A stretch of 14,741 nucleotides of DNA from CAYWTS01 sp964461265 (GCA_964461265.1 CAYWTS010000047.1:1-14741), one strand, 5' to 3'. Shown: positions 1 to 8,640, counted from the stretch's first letter. Notes: a model not told the origin generated them from the sequence alone. Made by a program: numbers and translations.

Positions 1-78
1 AAGAAGTGAATAAAGTTATAAGAATTATAAGTGATTTTAACATATTATTATTTTGTAAATTTGTTAAATATAAAAATC

Positions 79-105
79 AATTACTTTATAAAATAAGTAA
101 TTTTT
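79..105. repeat. AT-rich inverted repeat with T-run upstream of the acetyltransferase gene
   Basis: AATTACTT (79-86) and AAGTAATT (95-102) form an 8-bp stem around an 8-base loop, and the T-run continues to 105. It could be a weak terminator for a gene left of the window or an operator for the downstream gene. The rest of 1-158 is very AT-rich. One frame is open from base 3 to a TAG at 114-116 and could be the tail of a truncated gene, but it shows no recognisable protein signal. Confidence 0.35.
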
Positions 106-158
106 CAAAACTATAGTTAACCGTATTTATTAGATTAAAAAATTTTAATTTATAATTT

Positions 159-611
159 ATGAAAATTAATATTTGTCGTGCAAAAAAATCAGATTTCGGT
201 GATATTATCAGGCTTATTAACGAGCTTGCCCATTTTGAACAATTAAACCCACCCAATAAAGCAGCAAAAAGCAGATTGATAAGGGATGCATTCGGAAAGA
301 ATCCGAAATTTAGTGTTTTACTGGCAAAATCGGGGAAAAAGATAGTTGCATATGCATTTTATTTCTTCACTTATTCATCTTTTCTTGCCAAACAAACGTT
401 ATACCTGGAAGATATTTTTGTAAATGAGCATTACAGGGAATTAGGAATAGGGAAGATGCTGTTTTATAAACTTAAGAGCATTGCAAAAAATAAAAAATGC
501 GGCAGAATGGAGTGGTGTGTACTTAACTGGAATAAAAATGCAATTGATTTTTATGATAAATTGGGTGCAAAACCTTTAAACCAATGGATTTATTACAGAT
601 TAAATCTTTAA
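159..611 (+). CDS. GNAT N-acetyltransferase, spermidine/spermine (SSAT)-like
   Basis: A 150-residue single-domain acetyl-CoA-dependent N-acetyltransferase, presumably cytoplasmic. The GNAT core is visible: strand beta4 YLEDIFV (residues 82-88), the acetyl-CoA pyrophosphate loop R93-x-x-G96-x-G98 (YRELGIGKML), and a C-terminal motif LNWNKNAIDFYDKLGA (122-137) with Tyr132 where SSAT enzymes place their catalytic tyrosine. ELAHFEQ near the N-terminus also matches the SSAT/thialysine acetyltransferase branch. In that family the substrates are polyamines, thialysine or other small amines; the exact substrate cannot be read from the sequence. Length is normal for the family (about 150-170). The ATG lies behind an AT-only stretch without SD, as usual in this phylum. 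The next gene starts 6 bp after the stop, so the two are probably co-transcribed. Confidence 0.82.
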   Translation: MKINICRAKKSDFGDIIRLINELAHFEQLNPPNKAAKSRLIRDAFGKNPKFSVLLAKSGKKIVAYAFYFFTYSSFLAKQTLYLEDIFVNEHYRELGIGKMLFYKLKSIAKNKKCGRMEWCVLNWNKNAIDFYDKLGAKPLNQWIYYRLNL

Positions 612-617
612 ATATCT

Positions 618-1019
618 GTGGCTCAAAATTATAAGATAATACTTTTCGATGGAGTTTGTAACTTATGTAATTGGTCGGTTAATTTTATTATCGAGCGGGA
701 TACTAAAAACATATTCAAATTTGCAGCACTTCAAACGGAAAAGGGAAAAGAACTTATTAAAAAATTTAATCTTGATACAAGCAACCTAACAACTCTCATT
801 CTCATAGAAGGTGAAAAATATTATACCAAATCTACAGCAGCTTTGAGAATTACAAAAGAGCTTAAAGGTTTATGGAAGCTATTCTATATATTTATAATTA
901 GCCCTCCTTTTATCCGTAATTTTATGTACGATTTAATTGCCAGATACAGATATAAGTTGTTCGGGAAACGTGATGTTTGCAGGGTGCCGGGTGGTCCGGA
1001 TTGGGAGAAATTTTTGTAA
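618..1019 (+). CDS. DCC-family (DUF393) thiol-disulfide oxidoreductase
   Basis: A 133-residue protein of the DCC family, named for its N-terminal D-x-x-C-x-x-C signature, seen here as D11-GV-C14-NL-C17 (IILFDGVCNLCNWSVNFII). The two cysteines resemble a thioredoxin-type redox pair, and the family is annotated as predicted thiol-disulfide oxidoreductase without a firmly established substrate. Other family hallmarks are FAALQTEKG (35-43), a mid-protein YYTKSTAALRI segment (68-78) and the C-terminal RDVCRVP (118-124) with a third cysteine at 121. Length is typical (about 130-140). The start is GTG at 618. There is no in-frame ATG before the catalytic motif, so a non-ATG start is needed to include the beta-strand ahead of DGVCNLC. 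It is probably the second gene of a two-gene unit with the acetyltransferase. Confidence 0.87.
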   Translation: MAQNYKIILFDGVCNLCNWSVNFIIERDTKNIFKFAALQTEKGKELIKKFNLDTSNLTTLILIEGEKYYTKSTAALRITKELKGLWKLFYIFIISPPFIRNFMYDLIARYRYKLFGKRDVCRVPGGPDWEKFL

Positions 1020-1123
1020 TTACAATCAGTATTATCCAAATGAATTCGGAACTTATTTATAAACTTTTTAAAAATTTTTAATAAAATAAAAATTAATGAT
1101 GAAATATTTTAATATACAGCTGC

Positions 1124-1149
1124 CCTGCCTATCACGAAACTTAGGCAGG
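1124..1149. repeat. 8-bp perfect palindromic hairpin (CCTGCCTA/TAGGCAGG)
   Basis: A perfect 8-bp GC-rich stem with loop TCACGAAACT in otherwise AT-rich intergenic DNA. It is not followed by a T-run on either strand, so it is not a classical intrinsic terminator. Its shape would fit a dispersed REP-type element. Confidence 0.5.
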
Positions 1150-1314
1150 TATGCGTGTACTCCCTCCAAGTTTTTTTCTCTGAACCTTTGGTTCATCGAC
1201 GCCCAATCATACAGAATCATCCATATGGAAGCCCGTTAAGCGAATCTTTACGGTGTGCTGGCAAAGTTTATTATTAGTGTGCCTTGTTCTATTTCATTTC
1301 CCTGCAAATTTTTT

Positions 1315-1322
1315 TATATTTG
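1315..1322 (+). promoter_or_regulatory. Candidate Bacteroidota-type -7 element (TATATTTG)
   Basis: TATATTTG fits the TAnnTTTG -7 consensus described for Bacteroidota primary sigma factors. It would place a transcription start near 1328-1330 and leave a short leader before TTG 1354. No good -33 TTTG partner is seen at the expected distance, so support is partial. A very similar string occurs before the OmpA gene at 8631-8646. Confidence 0.3.
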
Positions 1323-1353
1323 TAAGCAATTTTAAGCATTTTTTATAAAATTA

Positions 1354-3927
1354 TTGAAAATCAAGACCTCATTATTACTTTTTACCCTACTTTGTATATT
1401 CTGCATTTTTAAATCCTTACCATCTCAGATTCTGCAAAGAAATTCTACGGAGATTCCTGAGCCCTACAGCCGGCTGCTGGTAAATGAGTACAGGAAATTG
1501 ATAAGTTTAAACGGTGAATGGCAATTTTCTTCAAACGATCCGGCATTAAACAAAACAATACAGGTTCCTTTCTGCTATGATTTTAGAGGAAAGGCAACTT
1601 GTTCCAGGACATTTAATCTTGATAACGTTGCTGATTTTAAGGCACATAATTACATTCTTGTTTGCGATGGCATTAATTATCAGTGTGAAATCAATATTAA
1701 CGGTAAGTTTATTATAAAACATGAAGGCGGGTATAATGGATTTTCATCTCTTATATTGGAAGGTATCTTAACACAGTCAGAAAACAAGATTGAAATTAAA
1801 ATAGATAACACACTTGACCTTGCCAAAACACTTCCTTTAAGCAGCAATACTTTTTTATCCAAAAATTACGGCGGAATTTACCGTGACATTTATATATTAA
1901 CAGTTCCCAAACTTTTTATAAAAAGCTTTAAACCGGATACCGAGATAGATATAAATTATAATGCCGATATAACAGGAATTATTCAAATAACTTCCACCGA
2001 CTTAAATTACCTTTCCGGTTCTTCGGGTGATGATAAGTTTACTGTAAAAACAGAAATAATTGACACAAGCGGTACTTTGAAAGCATCGAGCAACCCGGCA
2101 GAGTTCAATGCTGTGCCGAATTCTACCATACAGGTAAAGAATCATTTTACATTTTCAAATCCGCAATTCTGGTCACCCGATGACCCTGAACTTTATACAA
2201 TAAGGGTTGTTATTAGCAAGGGACAAAATATTATTGACGTTTACAATGCCGATTACGGTGTCTACGAACTGGCAAGGAGACCGGGTTCTATTTTATTTAA
2301 CAGGGGAGAATTAAAATTAAAAGGTTTAAGCTATGTTGAGGAATTCCCCGCAAAAGGTACAGCCGGAACGTATGCAGAGGTTGAAAATGACGTCAGGAAT
2401 ATTAAGCTTCTGGGATGTAATGCTATTATTCTTCCCGGACATTCTGCCAGTCCCTATCTTATTTATTTATGCAACCGATACGGTTTATTTATACTTGAAG
2501 AGATACCTGTACATACAGTTCCGCCTAAAATATTAGGCAAAGATAACCTTGCTGCTTTAGCAGAGAATCTTCTATCGGAAATGATTGCGCTGCATAAAAA
2601 TAATCCGTCGGTCCTTGGCTATGGACTCGGAACCAACCTTGACTATACTGATGAAATAACAAAATCGTTTATAACCAAACTGATAGAAGAAGCTAAATCG
2701 GCAGATAAGAAATTAATTTATTACACAGCACGTCCCCAAAAGGATAATATTTACTATGAAGAAGCTGATATGGTAGGTTTAAACTATTATGATACAGATT
2801 CAAAAATATTGAAAGAATATTTAACCGAGCCAAGGATAAAAAAACAACGACTTTTTATTTCTTCATACGGTAAAAATATTAACCCAGCCGATTACTCCGG
2901 TTACAGTGACCCATACTCGGTTGAATCACAATCAAAATTTATTGTTGATTACGGAAAAATCCTGAAATCCAGCCAGCTTATCGGTGGTTTTTTCCTCACT
3001 TTCTCAGACTGGAATGCAGATTCACCTAACTTGCAGTGTTTCGATAAAACAAACAGGTTTTTTAAAACTACAGGCATATTAGGATTTAACCGTGATCTTC
3101 GGACATCTGCCAATATTTATAAAAAGGTAAATTTCGAAGAAGATATTCCAAACCTTAATATAGGGAGCTATACGAAAGAGTCACCTTTGATATTCGTAAT
3201 TATTGGCTTATTTACATTTATACTTTTTGTTTACCTTGCAAACAGTGTCCGCAGGTTCAGGGATAATGTTTGGCGTGCACTATTCAGACCTTTCATATTT
3301 TTTACCGATATTCGCGACCAAAGCCTGATTGGCGGATTTTACAACATTCTTCTCGCATTTATACTTTCAATAGGGGGAGGTCTCTTCTTCGCGAATTTAT
3401 TATATTTTTTGAAAGAATCACCTGATCTGAATTTTATGCTTTCGGTACTTTTTAATTCAGATAATATTAAGCTGTTTATTTCAGGCATAATTGCTAATCC
3501 AATAAAGCTCACTTTGTTTATGAGTGCGGTAATATTTCTTAAAGTTTTTATAATAGCATTTGTAATCTGGTTATTTTCACTCACCTTAAAATTTAAAGTA
3601 GGCTTTAATAATTCGTACACTGTTGCCGTATGGGGTATGCTTCCCTCACTGATTCTGCTGATAATAGGTTCATTTTATATCCGTATCCTGCATGAAAGTC
3701 CTGATTTTGCTGTAATCGGTTTAATACTCGCATTTATTTTGTATTTATTATCTTTATACAGAATTATTAAAGGAACTTATATAATATTCGACACATTTTT
3801 TCTGAAAGCATACACCTGGGGGATTGTTACTATAGCTATAGTGTGCGGTTCATTTTGGATAATTGTTAACAGCACAAGATACTTTTCGGATTATCTTGGC
3901 TTAATCCTGACTTTCATTAAAAATTAA
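1354..3927 (+). CDS. Secreted GH2-like (probably inactive) ectodomain fused to a Yip1-like membrane domain
   Basis: An 857-residue membrane-anchored protein. Residues 1-24 form a signal peptide (K2, K4, then LLLFTLLCIFCIF), which supports the TTG start; the first in-frame ATG is far inside the protein. Residues about 45-190 resemble the GH2 sugar-binding domain (LNGEWQF, YGGIYRDIYI), 190-310 the GH2 Ig-like domain (FWSPDDPELY), and 313-595 a degenerate TIM barrel (LKLKGLSYVEE, IKLLGCNAI, LCNRYGLFILEEIP). The acid/base motif, normally NPSV-x4-LGNE, reads NPSVLGYGLGTN (417-428), so Asn428 replaces the glutamate. The nucleophile motif, normally SEFG, reads SSYG (503-506), so Ser504 replaces the second glutamate. 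One membrane span (about 611-629) follows, then RALFRPFIFF (641-650) and about five more spans to the C-terminus, resembling the Yip1 family. I infer a periplasmic carbohydrate-binding or scaffold role, not hydrolysis. Confidence 0.72.
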   Translation: MKIKTSLLLFTLLCIFCIFKSLPSQILQRNSTEIPEPYSRLLVNEYRKLISLNGEWQFSSNDPALNKTIQVPFCYDFRGKATCSRTFNLDNVADFKAHNYILVCDGINYQCEININGKFIIKHEGGYNGFSSLILEGILTQSENKIEIKIDNTLDLAKTLPLSSNTFLSKNYGGIYRDIYILTVPKLFIKSFKPDTEIDINYNADITGIIQITSTDLNYLSGSSGDDKFTVKTEIIDTSGTLKASSNPAEFNAVPNSTIQVKNHFTFSNPQFWSPDDPELYTIRVVISKGQNIIDVYNADYGVYELARRPGSILFNRGELKLKGLSYVEEFPAKGTAGTYAEVENDVRNIKLLGCNAIILPGHSASPYLIYLCNRYGLFILEEIPVHTVPPKILGKDNLAALAENLLSEMIALHKNNPSVLGYGLGTNLDYTDEITKSFITKLIEEAKSADKKLIYYTARPQKDNIYYEEADMVGLNYYDTDSKILKEYLTEPRIKKQRLFISSYGKNINPADYSGYSDPYSVESQSKFIVDYGKILKSSQLIGGFFLTFSDWNADSPNLQCFDKTNRFFKTTGILGFNRDLRTSANIYKKVNFEEDIPNLNIGSYTKESPLIFVIIGLFTFILFVYLANSVRRFRDNVWRALFRPFIFFTDIRDQSLIGGFYNILLAFILSIGGGLFFANLLYFLKESPDLNFMLSVLFNSDNIKLFISGIIANPIKLTLFMSAVIFLKVFIIAFVIWLFSLTLKFKVGFNNSYTVAVWGMLPSLILLIIGSFYIRILHESPDFAVIGLILAFILYLLSLYRIIKGTYIIFDTFFLKAYTWGIVTIAIVCGSFWIIVNSTRYFSDYLGLILTFIKN

Positions 3928-3994
3928 CTTTCGAACTAAATATTATTACACAGTTTTCAGAAAAACTTCAACATACAGTAAGTATAAAGATTAA

Positions 3995-4000
3995 TATAAT
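3995..4000 (+). promoter_or_regulatory. Candidate -10 element (TATAAT) upstream of smc
   Basis: TATAAT lies 24 bases before the TTG start of smc. The matching -35 position (CATACA at 3972-3977, 17-base spacer) is weak. The call rests on a perfect -10 hexamer in AT-rich DNA, where chance matches are common. Confidence 0.25.
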
Positions 4001-4023
4001 TGAAAATTTCACCGTTTAATTAG

Positions 4024-7000
4024 TTGTATTTAAAAAAGCTTGAAATACTTGGTTTTAAGTCATTCGCCGATAAGACTTTTATCGATTTTGACAGCGGTAT
4101 GACTGCTATTGTGGGTCCAAATGGATGTGGTAAAACCAATATAGTAGACGCAGTCCGATGGGTGATAGGAGAGCAGAAGGCAAGTGTGCTCAGGAGTTCT
4201 ACTATGGAGAATGTTATATTTAACGGTACGAACAGCCGTAAACCGCTTGGTGTTGCAGAAGTATCACTTACAATTGAAAACACAAAGGGAATCCTTCCTT
4301 CAGAATATTCCGAAATTACACTGACCAGGAGGTGCTTTAGGGACGGGCAGAGCAATTACCTGTTAAACGGCACAATTTGCAGGCTTAAAGATATTACTTC
4401 TCTGTTTATGGATACCGGTATGGGTGCCGATGCTTACTCGGTTATTGAGCTTAAAATGGTGAATGAGATACTCTCTCCGCGTACGCAGGATAGACGCAAG
4501 CTTTTTGAAGAAGCAGCCGGGATAACTAAGTATAAAGAACGGCGCCGTGAAGCACTTTACAAGCTTGAGATAGCACGTGAAAACCTGCAGGAAGCAAATA
4601 TAGAAATACGAAACCGGCAAAGAACAGTTGTATCTTATGAAAAAATTGCACAACGCCGCCAGGAAGCCAATGAGATTAGCGAGCAGCTTAGAGAACTTGA
4701 AATAGATTACCACCAACGCTGCTATTCTAAGCTTGTAAATGACACAAAGGATGTTGAGGCAGAGCTTAAAAGTAAGGAACTGGAAAGAGAGCAGCTGCAG
4801 GAGAAATATAACGAGAGGGAAAAAATTACGGATGAAATAAAAAAACGCCTTCGTGATACCGAAAGCAGTTTAAACCAGGTACGTGATGCCCTCAATAGTG
4901 TTATTTCCCGGATAAGCGGGATTCAGAATGCCATTACGATGGCAGAGCAGAAAATAAATTACCTGAATGATAACATCGAAAGGTTCCGCTCTGAAAAAGT
5001 CGAGATTGAAAACAGGATTGACAAACTTGAAAAACAAAAATCAGACCTTGAAGAAAAAATCAAGGTTGTTATTAATACCAGCGTTTTGCTTGAAGAATCA
5101 CTTGCCAGCAAACGTAAGAATCTTGATGAAATAGATGAAAAAGTTAAAAACAGCAAAGAAGAGCTGAAAGACCTTGCTTCAAAACATAACGCAGTTGCAA
5201 AACTTTTAACCGAGAAACAAAATGAGTATGAAATTACCAAAAGCAGGCTTGACAGCCAGATTTCGCGGTGTGAAAGGATTACCGACGAGAATATTACAAA
5301 TATAAACAAAGTATCAGCAATTGAAGAAGAAAAAGGTATCTTCGAAAAGCAGTTAACCGAAACAAGAGACCTGTATTTAAAGCTTAAACTTGAGTATGAG
5401 GAGAAATATAAAGAAAGGGAAGAATTTGCATCGGAGATTGCGAGGCTTGAACGTGATATTTTATATAAAACACACGAGCTTGAAAAACTTGATGATAAAA
5501 TTAAGCTGCAGATGAACCTCCTCGAAAATTATGAAGATTATTCCGAAGGTGTAAGATACCTGGTTGGGGAAGCAGATGAGAAAGAGGCTGAAACTGTAAT
5601 TCAAAAAATAGAAGTTGAAGATAAATTTAAAATTGCTATTGAAACTGCACTGGGGGAAATATCCAATTACCTGGTTGTGAGTAACAGGCAGGCGGCTGAA
5701 AAACTTATCAATGTATTGAAAGAAAAAGAAAAAGGTAAGGTAACCTTTATTCTCAAGGATGAGCTTTTCAAACAGACTCTGAACATTTTTCAGGAAGAAT
5801 TCAGGGATATTTTAATGCATGAAGGAGTTTACGGATGGGCTGATAAATTTGTTAAATGCCCCGCTGAGTATTATCTGCTTTACCGCTATCTGCTTGATGA
5901 GTATATTATTGTCGAGAATATTGATACTGCATTGAAACTCTCACACGATAATTTCATTAAGTTTATAACTTTGGACGGTGATATTGTTACACAAGGATTT
6001 ATACGTTCAGGAAGCAGGACAATTGTTGAGAGTATAAAAATAGGACGTGAAAAACTGATAAAAGAACTTAATTCCCAAATTAAAGAATTATCGGTTTCAA
6101 TCGGAAAAGATAAGAGCGCGGTAAATGACGTCAGGTCAAAATTTGATTCGATAAAAATTGAAGAAAAATACCAAACACTCGACAGCCTTAAAGCAAAGCT
6201 CCGGGAATTGGAAGCTAATATTAATCAGTTAGAATACCAGAAACAGCAAATTAACACACTTATCGATAATAATAATTCCGAGCTTAATTCGCTGAATAAA
6301 CAAAACAAGGAACTTAGCGATAAAATAGACAGATTGATAACAGAACTTGAAACAGCTGAAAATAATAAATACCAGCGTGAAAAAGAACTGGAACATTTTA
6401 CTTCTGAATTGGAAACATTAGCCGATGAACTTACGGTAAAAAAAGACGAGTACAACAACTTTAATATAGAAATTACGAAAATTAAAGGTGAACACCTTAA
6501 TCTTGAAAACGAGCTTAAACGGTGCAGAGAAAGTATTGAATCAGGAAAAAGCACTATTGTATTACGAACCCAGGAAAGTGAAAATTATCGTAAACAAATT
6601 GAAGAACTGTTACATACGATAGAAGTCAGAGACGAATCGGGAGAGCTGATAGGCGGTAACAGGTTAAAGCTAAAAGAACTTGAACACGAAAAGGAAATTG
6701 CCGAAACCGATTTTACACACGTTAAAGCAGAATATGATGCAAATCGTCAGCTGATAGATGCCATTGAGTTTGAACAAAGGGAGCTGCATGCCGAACGTGA
6801 TAAAATAATAGATTTTATACACAGAAATGAACTTCAGATTACCAAAGACCGCATCGAAATGAAAGAGCACATCGATAAAATGATGGAAGAATATGGTTTT
6901 AAAATCCAGTATCAATACTATGAAGATGAACAATCGTTTGATTATGTTAAAACTAGGAATGAGATAGAGAAGCTGAAGATTAAATTAAAGCAGCTTGGCG

Positions 7001-7617
7001 GTTCAGGACAGCTTGAGCTTGGTATTTATGAAGAAGAGAAAAAAGAGCTTGAAAGAATGATTGGGATAAGAGAAGATTTGATTAAAGCCGAAGAAGATTT
7101 GATGAATCTGATTGAATATATCAACAAAACCGCACAGGAAAAATTTACTCAGACCTTTGAGCTTATAAGGTCTAATTTTCAGGGAATATTCAGGGAATTA
7201 TTTATGGAAGGCGATGAAGCGGACATTAAGCTGAACTATGACCCCGATAATCCTGACCCGCTTGAAGCAAAAATCGATATTATTGCAAAACCGCGTGGTA
7301 AAAGACCGCAGCTGATCGATTTACTCTCCGGCGGTGAAAAAACCCTTACAGCTATTGCATTGCTTTTTGCTATCTACCAGGTGAAACCTTCACCGTTCTG
7401 CATACTTGACGAAGTAGATGCTCCGCTTGACGATGCTAATATTGACCGCTTTATAAAAATTATCCGTAAATTTTCAGATGATACTCAATTCATAATAGTT
7501 ACACACAATAAACGCACAATGGAAGCAGCAGATTCTATGTATGGTGTGACTATGGCGGAGCAGGGTATATCAACCATCGTAAACGTGAAGTTTAACGACC
7601 AGCCGGTTTCAAGTTAA
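4024..7617 (+). CDS. smc: Chromosome segregation protein SMC
   Basis: A full-length 1197-residue SMC ATPase, the core of the bacterial condensin that organises the chromosome with ScpA and ScpB; neither partner is in the window. Head halves: N-terminal MYLKKLEILGFKSFADK with Walker A GPNGCGKTN (31-39), and C-terminal signature LSGGEK (1101-1106), Walker B CILDEVD (1126-1132, Asp1129 and Glu1130) and H-loop His1161 (VTHNKRTM). Between them are two long charged coiled coils (about 170-500 and 680-1010) and a hinge domain (about 506-680, with AIETALGEISNYLVVSN). All ATPase motifs are intact. The start is TTG. The preceding codon (4021-4023) is an in-frame TAG, so no longer protein is possible, and the canonical SMC N-terminus begins exactly here. 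No SD is visible. Confidence 0.97.
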   Translation: MYLKKLEILGFKSFADKTFIDFDSGMTAIVGPNGCGKTNIVDAVRWVIGEQKASVLRSSTMENVIFNGTNSRKPLGVAEVSLTIENTKGILPSEYSEITLTRRCFRDGQSNYLLNGTICRLKDITSLFMDTGMGADAYSVIELKMVNEILSPRTQDRRKLFEEAAGITKYKERRREALYKLEIARENLQEANIEIRNRQRTVVSYEKIAQRRQEANEISEQLRELEIDYHQRCYSKLVNDTKDVEAELKSKELEREQLQEKYNEREKITDEIKKRLRDTESSLNQVRDALNSVISRISGIQNAITMAEQKINYLNDNIERFRSEKVEIENRIDKLEKQKSDLEEKIKVVINTSVLLEESLASKRKNLDEIDEKVKNSKEELKDLASKHNAVAKLLTEKQNEYEITKSRLDSQISRCERITDENITNINKVSAIEEEKGIFEKQLTETRDLYLKLKLEYEEKYKEREEFASEIARLERDILYKTHELEKLDDKIKLQMNLLENYEDYSEGVRYLVGEADEKEAETVIQKIEVEDKFKIAIETALGEISNYLVVSNRQAAEKLINVLKEKEKGKVTFILKDELFKQTLNIFQEEFRDILMHEGVYGWADKFVKCPAEYYLLYRYLLDEYIIVENIDTALKLSHDNFIKFITLDGDIVTQGFIRSGSRTIVESIKIGREKLIKELNSQIKELSVSIGKDKSAVNDVRSKFDSIKIEEKYQTLDSLKAKLRELEANINQLEYQKQQINTLIDNNNSELNSLNKQNKELSDKIDRLITELETAENNKYQREKELEHFTSELETLADELTVKKDEYNNFNIEITKIKGEHLNLENELKRCRESIESGKSTIVLRTQESENYRKQIEELLHTIEVRDESGELIGGNRLKLKELEHEKEIAETDFTHVKAEYDANRQLIDAIEFEQRELHAERDKIIDFIHRNELQITKDRIEMKEHIDKMMEEYGFKIQYQYYEDEQSFDYVKTRNEIEKLKIKLKQLGGSGQLELGIYEEEKKELERMIGIREDLIKAEEDLMNLIEYINKTAQEKFTQTFELIRSNFQGIFRELFMEGDEADIKLNYDPDNPDPLEAKIDIIAKPRGKRPQLIDLLSGGEKTLTAIALLFAIYQVKPSPFCILDEVDAPLDDANIDRFIKIIRKFSDDTQFIIVTHNKRTMEAADSMYGVTMAEQGISTIVNVKFNDQPVSS

Positions 7618-7718
7618 AAGTTAAAAATCTAGGTCAGTATAAATATTAGTTCCCACAAAATTGAGAAAGTATTGATGCTTCAAGTATTGAATTACTCACT
7701 AAATTTCTCTTAAATTTT

Positions 7719-8432
7719 TTACTTCTCAAACCTTACTATCATTTCATTTACTTTGGTCACAAAATCTTTTAAGGGAATATTCCATTTAGCAGTTTTGTCT
7801 TTCCACTCATCGGCGTTACTGTATATAATATATGTCTCGGTTTCGATTGTGAGACTGAATCTGCCTTTGCTGAACATTTTATCAAGAATAAATTTTACAA
7901 GAATAATATTTGAATCTTTACTTTCGTTGTAAACCGATAAATCTTTTCCTGCCCTGAAAATCAGCTCATAATTATCCGGATTAGTTTTAAATTCAACCTT
8001 ATTATCCGGAATAGTGTCTTGCAGATATCCTTTGTATAAATCCTGTGTAAACGAAGCGGCATTTAAAGCTGTGACATCATTAAACTTGTAATACATTTCT
8101 ATTGTTTTTGAAGTGTCAGTTCTTCCGGTTTCATTTATGCTAATAACCTCGATTTTATATTTTTCGTTCATCTCCTGAATTTTTTCTCTGCCTGCTTGGA
8201 GATATGATGTATCATTAAAAAATAAATTAATCGATTTACTATATACATTCGAAGTATCTGAAATGATGCTGTCTTTTGGTATAAAAGAATAAGGATAAAT
8301 TGTAACTGCTATTTTATCTGTTCCGCTTCCATCTATGTTAAGCTTTATTTCACGTTTTATATCGATACAGGTGATAAACACCGGTATGCATAACAGGATT
8401 ATAATAAAATGTGAAAATATTTTTTTATTCAT
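7719..8432 (-). CDS. Putative lipoprotein, LppM/DUF3153-like
   Basis: A 237-residue exported protein, convergent with smc and divergent from the OmpA gene. The N-terminus MNKKIFSHFIIILLCIPVFITC looks like a lipoprotein signal with Cys22 as lipid-attachment site; Thr at -1 is unusual but tolerated in this phylum. A non-lipidated secreted protein is the alternative. The mature part starts with IDIKREIKLNIDGSGTDKIAVTI and ends with a segment containing SNADEWKDKTAKWNIPL (about 204-220). This arrangement (beta-strand with DGSG turn, terminal T-A-x-W-x-I-P-L) is reminiscent of the LppM/DUF3153 domain of small envelope lipoproteins, whose function is poorly defined. That family link is my pattern judgement, not a search result. 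No membrane span other than the signal, and no catalytic motif, is visible. Confidence 0.7.
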   Translation of the reverse strand: MNKKIFSHFIIILLCIPVFITCIDIKREIKLNIDGSGTDKIAVTIYPYSFIPKDSIISDTSNVYSKSINLFFNDTSYLQAGREKIQEMNEKYKIEVISINETGRTDTSKTIEMYYKFNDVTALNAASFTQDLYKGYLQDTIPDNKVEFKTNPDNYELIFRAGKDLSVYNESKDSNIILVKFILDKMFSKGRFSLTIETETYIIYSNADEWKDKTAKWNIPLKDFVTKVNEMIVRFEK

Positions 8433-8468
8433 ATTTATAGTTTATTTTATAGAATTTCCGGTAAATCA

Positions 8469-8506
8469 AAATTAACATTTTAAAAATCTATATAAAATGT
8501 TAATTT
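8469..8506. repeat. Perfect 14-bp AT-rich inverted repeat in divergent promoter region
   Basis: AAATTAACATTTTA (8469-8482) and TAAAATGTTAATTT (8493-8506) are exact reverse complements separated by 10 bases. It sits 37 bases upstream of the lipoprotein ATG and about 200 bases upstream of the OmpA ATG. A perfect dyad of this length in a divergent promoter region could be an operator for a dimeric regulator. It could also be an RNA hairpin in the lipoprotein leader. Confidence 0.55.
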
Positions 8507-8611
8507 CAATTTCATTAAATAAATCTTGCATAATTATACAATCCGAAAAAAATACTGCAGTATTTTGACAGTTTCTTATCCACAAATCCAGCAGTTAGCG
8601 GTATTATTAGC

Positions 8612-8640
8612 TTGAAATATCATATGCTTTTTTTTATATT
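8612..8640 (+). promoter_or_regulatory. Candidate sigma70-like promoter of the OmpA gene
   Basis: TTGAAA (8612-8617) and TATATT (8635-8640) are separated by exactly 17 bases, with a T-run in the spacer. Transcription would start near 8647, giving a leader of about 65 bases. The T-rich -10 region followed by TTAAGCA resembles the sequence upstream of the gene starting at 1354. Confidence 0.4.

Larger units (their letters stand above)
1020..1353. other. 334-bp intergenic region with GC-richer structured island
   Basis: No convincing gene. Bases 1118-1260 are less AT-rich than the flanks and hold three inverted repeats: CCTGCCTA/TAGGCAGG (1124-1131 and 1142-1149, 10-base loop), TGAACC/GGTTCA (1181-1186 and 1190-1195, 3-base loop), and CCGTTAAG/CTTTACGG with one mismatch (1233-1240 and 1246-1253). 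A minus-strand frame from ATG at 1220 to TAA at 1068 could encode 50 residues, but its C-terminal third is AT-rich and looks non-coding. The island could be a REP-like dispersed repeat, a small RNA or a decayed gene; the sequence alone does not decide. Confidence 0.5.

Noticed and set aside
3..116. Possible C-terminal tail of a gene entering from the left
   Set aside because: The frame is open only to TAG at 114-116, is extremely AT-rich and has no recognisable motif, so a coding call is not supportable.
4020..6933. Several minus-strand open frames inside smc (for example 4020-4355, 4959-5309, 6225-6554)
   Set aside because: The full SMC protein with all motifs occupies the plus strand; the antisense frames are Ser/Phe/Leu-rich mirror images of coiled-coil codons.
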